A stretch of DNA of 64,000 bases from Perkinsus chesapeaki (taxonomy: Eukaryota > Perkinsozoa > Perkinsida > Perkinsidae): the NCBI GenBank assembly GCA_013115145.1, contig JAAPAO010000124.1:1-64000 (forward strand), written 5' to 3'. Below the pieces are notes generated by a model. The model made no database searches. It had not been told where the DNA came from and was given only the letters and a program-made list of their open reading frames with translations. Shown piece after piece: positions 60,993-64,000 of this stretch (its first letter is position 1; the number at the start of each line of letters is the position of its first letter). The position numbers and the translations under genes are program-made.

Positions 60993-61620
60993 ATGAACTC
61001 CAACGAAGAAGCCTCTGCTATGCAAAACGCTGCGCAAATGCAGTCACAACAGCAGCAACAGCAACGACAGCAGGAGATGCAGCAGCAGAAAGAGTATGGA
61101 TCACGCGTTAACCTTTTGTGCACCATGCACGGTTCAAGCTTGGATTCCTCAGGGCTATGGAGGAGCGCAGACGAGTGGCGGTCCGAGCGATGATGGAGCC
61201 GGATGCCTTGGAGCGACGTAGGCCGATTTTTGTTGATTTTTTTGCTGTCATTTGTCGACCATTGGCAGTTAATCGCATTGGCTTGGTTAAGCCAGAAAAG
61301 CAACGTGCCGTTGAAAGTCTGATTATTCAGAGTGCACAATCAGGACGACTACAACAACGAATAGGTACCCTCTGGGAATAGATCTCGGGTCGATCGGTCT
61401 ATAAACGTAAACTCTAACTTATTGGACTGGAATGTCACTGTTTAGATGAGGGAACCCTTGTACAGCTTCTCGAGCACGTTGAAAAGCAAAGCGGCGCTGG
61501 AGGACATATCAAGGTGGGAATTGTCCAGCAATTCCCCAAATGCAGTTTTTCTATCAGTTTGCTCGAAAAGCGTTTGATGATGACGACGATTCTGACATCG
61601 ATTTGGACAACCTTGAGTGA
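60993..61620 (+). CDS. PDCD5: PDCD5 / TFAR19-family protein
   Basis: Five exons close in phase: 60993-61093, 61153-61217, 61269-61364, 61446-61513 and 61546-61620. The N-terminus is Gln-rich (QMQSQQQQQQRQQEMQQQKE). The conserved core AVRAMMEPDALERLNRIGLV-KPEKQRAVESLIIQ, the segment EGTLVQLLEHVEKQ, and the acidic tail KAFDDDDDSDIDLDNLE follow. It is a small helical protein conserved from archaea to eukaryotes, linked to chaperonin interaction and apoptosis in animals; its role in protists is unknown. An alternative in-frame ATG at 60939 is less likely, because the upstream extension is hydrophobic. Confidence 0.93.
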
Positions 61621-61663
61621 TTATTAATACCAGCTTGAAAGCGTGCGTGGCGTCTACAAGTTT

Positions 61664-61732
61664 CAAGCGATCTCTCAAAGGGGGTTTAGTTACTTCTTGA
61701 GCAGGTCTCGGGTTCGATTCCCTGTGGTAGCT
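61664..61732 (+). tRNA. tRNA-like sequence with B box, degenerate
   Basis: A consensus T arm (CTCGGGTTCGATTCCC) is followed by TGTGGTAGC and a T-rich stretch (TTTCTCGTTTT). No matching 5' acceptor strand is found, so an intact cloverleaf is not supported. It lies just downstream of the PDCD5 stop. It could be a tRNA pseudogene or a part of a tRNA-derived repeat. Confidence 0.3.
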
Positions 61733-61744
61733 TTCTCGTTTTAA

Positions 61745-62820
61745 TATGCCTATTCGCGGAGCTCCTCGCGCCCATGCCTTCAGTGGACCACGCCGCATTG
61801 CTGGAACTAGCAGAAGGTCTCCAACTAGAAGAAATAAGGGCACTGGTGTAACGATAAATTCATACCATATTTCCGTCAAATCATATCATATATCCCCTCT
61901 CAGATGGTCACTTATTACCATGAAGTGTCTGAGGAATGGAACTCCTATCGCCCAACTGCCAAACGTAGGTTATCAAACACCTGTTTGAGCTCATATCGTA
62001 TTTTCGATCGATACGAAATAATAACAGTTATAATGGCCTGCATTAAAGAATTAATTTTTTTATATACAATTGTGATGCCCTTGTTGGATTGATCATCCTT
62101 CAGCCGTCCAGCGTCAAGCCAGGGGAGGAGCATCTAGGAAGTTCCAACCTTCGACCAGGATACAAGGGGGTCTGAAAAACACTCTTACAAGGACTACTTT
62201 ATTTCCTTAGGGACTGCCAACATCCATCAGGTCTATGACCCAGAGCACCTCATTGTTGGTGCCAGTCATAGCAAAACGGCTCAACGTTTGGTCGATGCTG
62301 TAGCGTGGATCTCAAGGGGTTGTGATTAAATAGAGTTTCTCATCAGGATCCGGTCCTTCATGAGATTGTGGTTGATGCCATTCGTTATGCTGCAACGCAA
62401 TTTCACGCTCCGAGGGGACAAGTGGCCCAACTTAGGACCGAGGTTGGCGGCAATGATGATGCTGGTAGTTGTTCCGTTGAGAATTTCGTGGCGAGTGAGA
62501 TTTTCAGGTCTGGCCGGGTATTTGGACTTCTCTCGTTTGGTATGTTCTTATCTTCACACTCTCGCCAATGAAAGTGATCCTTCCCACCGTGAGTTGCTAA
62601 ACAGTTCCACGGTTGTTGTTGGCAATATGGGCTTTTGTGGCAACATCCCGTGCTTCAGGTTATAACTGGGCATCACAGTTTGGCGGTCATCATTCTTGAT
62701 TAGGTACAAGCTTAAAATGGGCCTTCCTGAGCATTATGTTAACCCTTATAGTCACCTTACTAATGTTATCCCGTTTATCTGGTGCAATGTCTTTTTCGTC
62801 GACCCATATGATAGATAACT
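61745..62820 (+). CDS. Unrecognised multi-exon gene
   Basis: A first exon could start MPIRGAPRAHAFSGPRRIAG at 61745. Later coding-like blocks are VYDPEHLIVGASHSKTAQRL (near 62235), DPVLHEIVVDAIRYAATQFH (near 62355) and LPEHYVNPYSHLTNVIPF (near 62725). No domain is recognised, and the exon joins were not closed. Product unknown. Confidence 0.35.
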
Positions 62821-63016
62821 GTGTATGGCATGGTTAATAACTCATACAACTTATTGATGTTTATGCTAATCTATTACTTTGTGTTATTGTTGAAGTATAA
62901 AAAGATATCTTCGCACTATGAATATTTTCAGGTATTGCCTCCTTGGCTTAAGATTATTCTTCTACTGTCCCTTATCATTCTTCTTCTTCTTCCTTCCGTC
63001 AATTCATATTTCTGTC

Positions 63017-63951
63017 ATGGGTTGCTCATGTAGTACAATTCATCGCCAGGGCAGCACCGATGAGCCTCAAAGCAGCACAATGATGCCAGGCAGCTCCACA
63101 ACAGCAGCAGCAGCGGGAGGAGGAGGAGGAGTGAGAGATGCGAATGACAGCACTGTTAAGCCGGGAAGGACTAAGTCCGCTCAGATGCAAGCAGTTGTCG
63201 GGGGAAAGTGTCGACAAGCATCTCAGACGAAGGTTTTGGTAATATTATGGTGGGATGGGCTCAACTGTTGATTAGGCATTGAGGGAATGTGGCTTGCGAT
63301 CGTTGCCTGAGGAAGCTTGCAGCTTAGAGGATCTTCGAACGCTGGATTTGGCGTTTAATAGGCTTACGACGCTGCCTAAGGAGGTTGCTTGGCACGCCAG
63401 TTTATTGAAGCTTAATCTTAGTTCAAACCAACTTAAGGAGGTTCCTTCATCATTGGTTTTCCTGATAAGTAAGAAGTCTTCCATCTGACTTATATTGGAT
63501 CTTGCACGGATGAAGCTAAGATACCTTTTTCAGAACTGCAATCGCTGCAGCTGCAGGATAATAAAATTGAGAAAGTCGGAGGATACGCCTTTCCGGGATC
63601 TCTGGTTGAACTAAATTTGTCAAATAACAAATTATCTTCCATAGGGGAAGAAGTTTTCGGTAATAATCGTTAATGCTCGCTCGGACATCATTCTTCACCG
63701 ACAGAAACGTTGAATCAGCTGACCGATGTGGATGTTTCCGGCAATCAGTTGCGGGCCATCCCAACTAAGGTTTTATTCCGCGTTGCCAGTAAGACGCTAA
63801 CCACAGTGAAGGCCGAGTAAGGTTTGAACGAAGACGCCGCTCAACCCGTTGACTAGATGGCCGATGTCATTTTATCAGGCACAATAAGATAATCGAGTTA
63901 GAGTGGCCTGATGATGATGAGGAGGACACGCGGCTTGATCGGCTCACGTAA
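63017..63951 (+). CDS. Leucine-rich-repeat protein with N-terminal acylation signal
   Basis: Five exons close in phase: 63017-63232, 63276-63468, 63534-63659, 63705-63816 and 63879-63951. The start MGCSCSTIHR has Gly2 and cysteines 3 and 5, the pattern for N-myristoylation and palmitoylation. A low-complexity Ser/Ala/Gly region follows, then LRR units with the usual L-x-x-L-x-L-x-x-N-x-L spacing: LRTLDLAFNRLTTLPKE, LLKLNLSSNQLKEVPSS, LQSLQLQDNKIEKVGG, LVELNLSNNKLSSI and LTDVDVSGNQLRAIPTK. The acidic end is WPDDDEEDTRLDRLT. A membrane-bound scaffold is likely, similar to small LRRC57-type proteins; the partner is unknown. Confidence 0.85.
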
Positions 63952-64000
63952 TGGGGAGCGGCGCCGGCGGCGGCAGGCCCTGCCGGGCAGGGAAATTCAC

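Overview
The window is nuclear DNA of a eukaryote with very short introns (mostly about 40-120 nt, GT-AG). The best guess is an alveolate of the Perkinsus type. Three observations support this. The MAP kinase resembles apicomplexan MAP2 kinases. A flagellar CFAP65-like gene implies a flagellated cell. Much of the rest is lineage-specific secreted, cysteine-rich protein families. The taxonomic call is inference. Splice sites were read by eye, and the multi-exon models where frame and phase close exactly are given with exon coordinates.

Layout. 1-13.1 kb is all on the minus strand: an intron-containing gene joining a Gag-like region, an RRM and a Ty1/copia-type aspartic protease motif; three related small secreted proteins, two of them in a ~1.46-kb tandem duplication and one with a 15-bp minisatellite encoding P-T-T-S-E; a canopy-family ER protein; the 18S rRNA modification enzyme Tsr3; and a MAP2-like kinase with a T-G-H activation motif. 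13.5-34.9 kb is on the plus strand: a CFAP65-like ciliary gene, a small EF-hand gene, and about 10 kb of many-exon sequence that appears to encode a giant cysteine-rich surface protein. tRNA genes (Arg, Trp) sit in its introns, and a second tRNA-Trp follows it.

35.5-49.4 kb returns to the minus strand and is rich in conserved genes: a SET-domain protein, an RRM protein, two coiled-coil or low-complexity proteins, an OTU deubiquitinase, V-ATPase subunit F, an SPX-SLC13 phosphate transporter and the alpha-type mitochondrial processing peptidase. A RABL3-like GTPase lies on plus at 49.9-51.1 kb.

51.2-57.6 kb (minus) is an array of four related secreted proteins. Genes 1 and 3 resemble each other, and genes 2 and 4 resemble each other, as if a two-gene unit had been duplicated. 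BUD31, a small membrane protein and a KH-domain protein follow on minus. The right end (plus) holds PDCD5, an unrecognised gene and an N-terminally acylatable leucine-rich-repeat protein.

There is no operon-like logic. The housekeeping genes are unrelated neighbours. The parts most likely to be new are the two secreted-protein families, the giant surface protein, and the repeated association of tRNA or tRNA-like sequence with introns.
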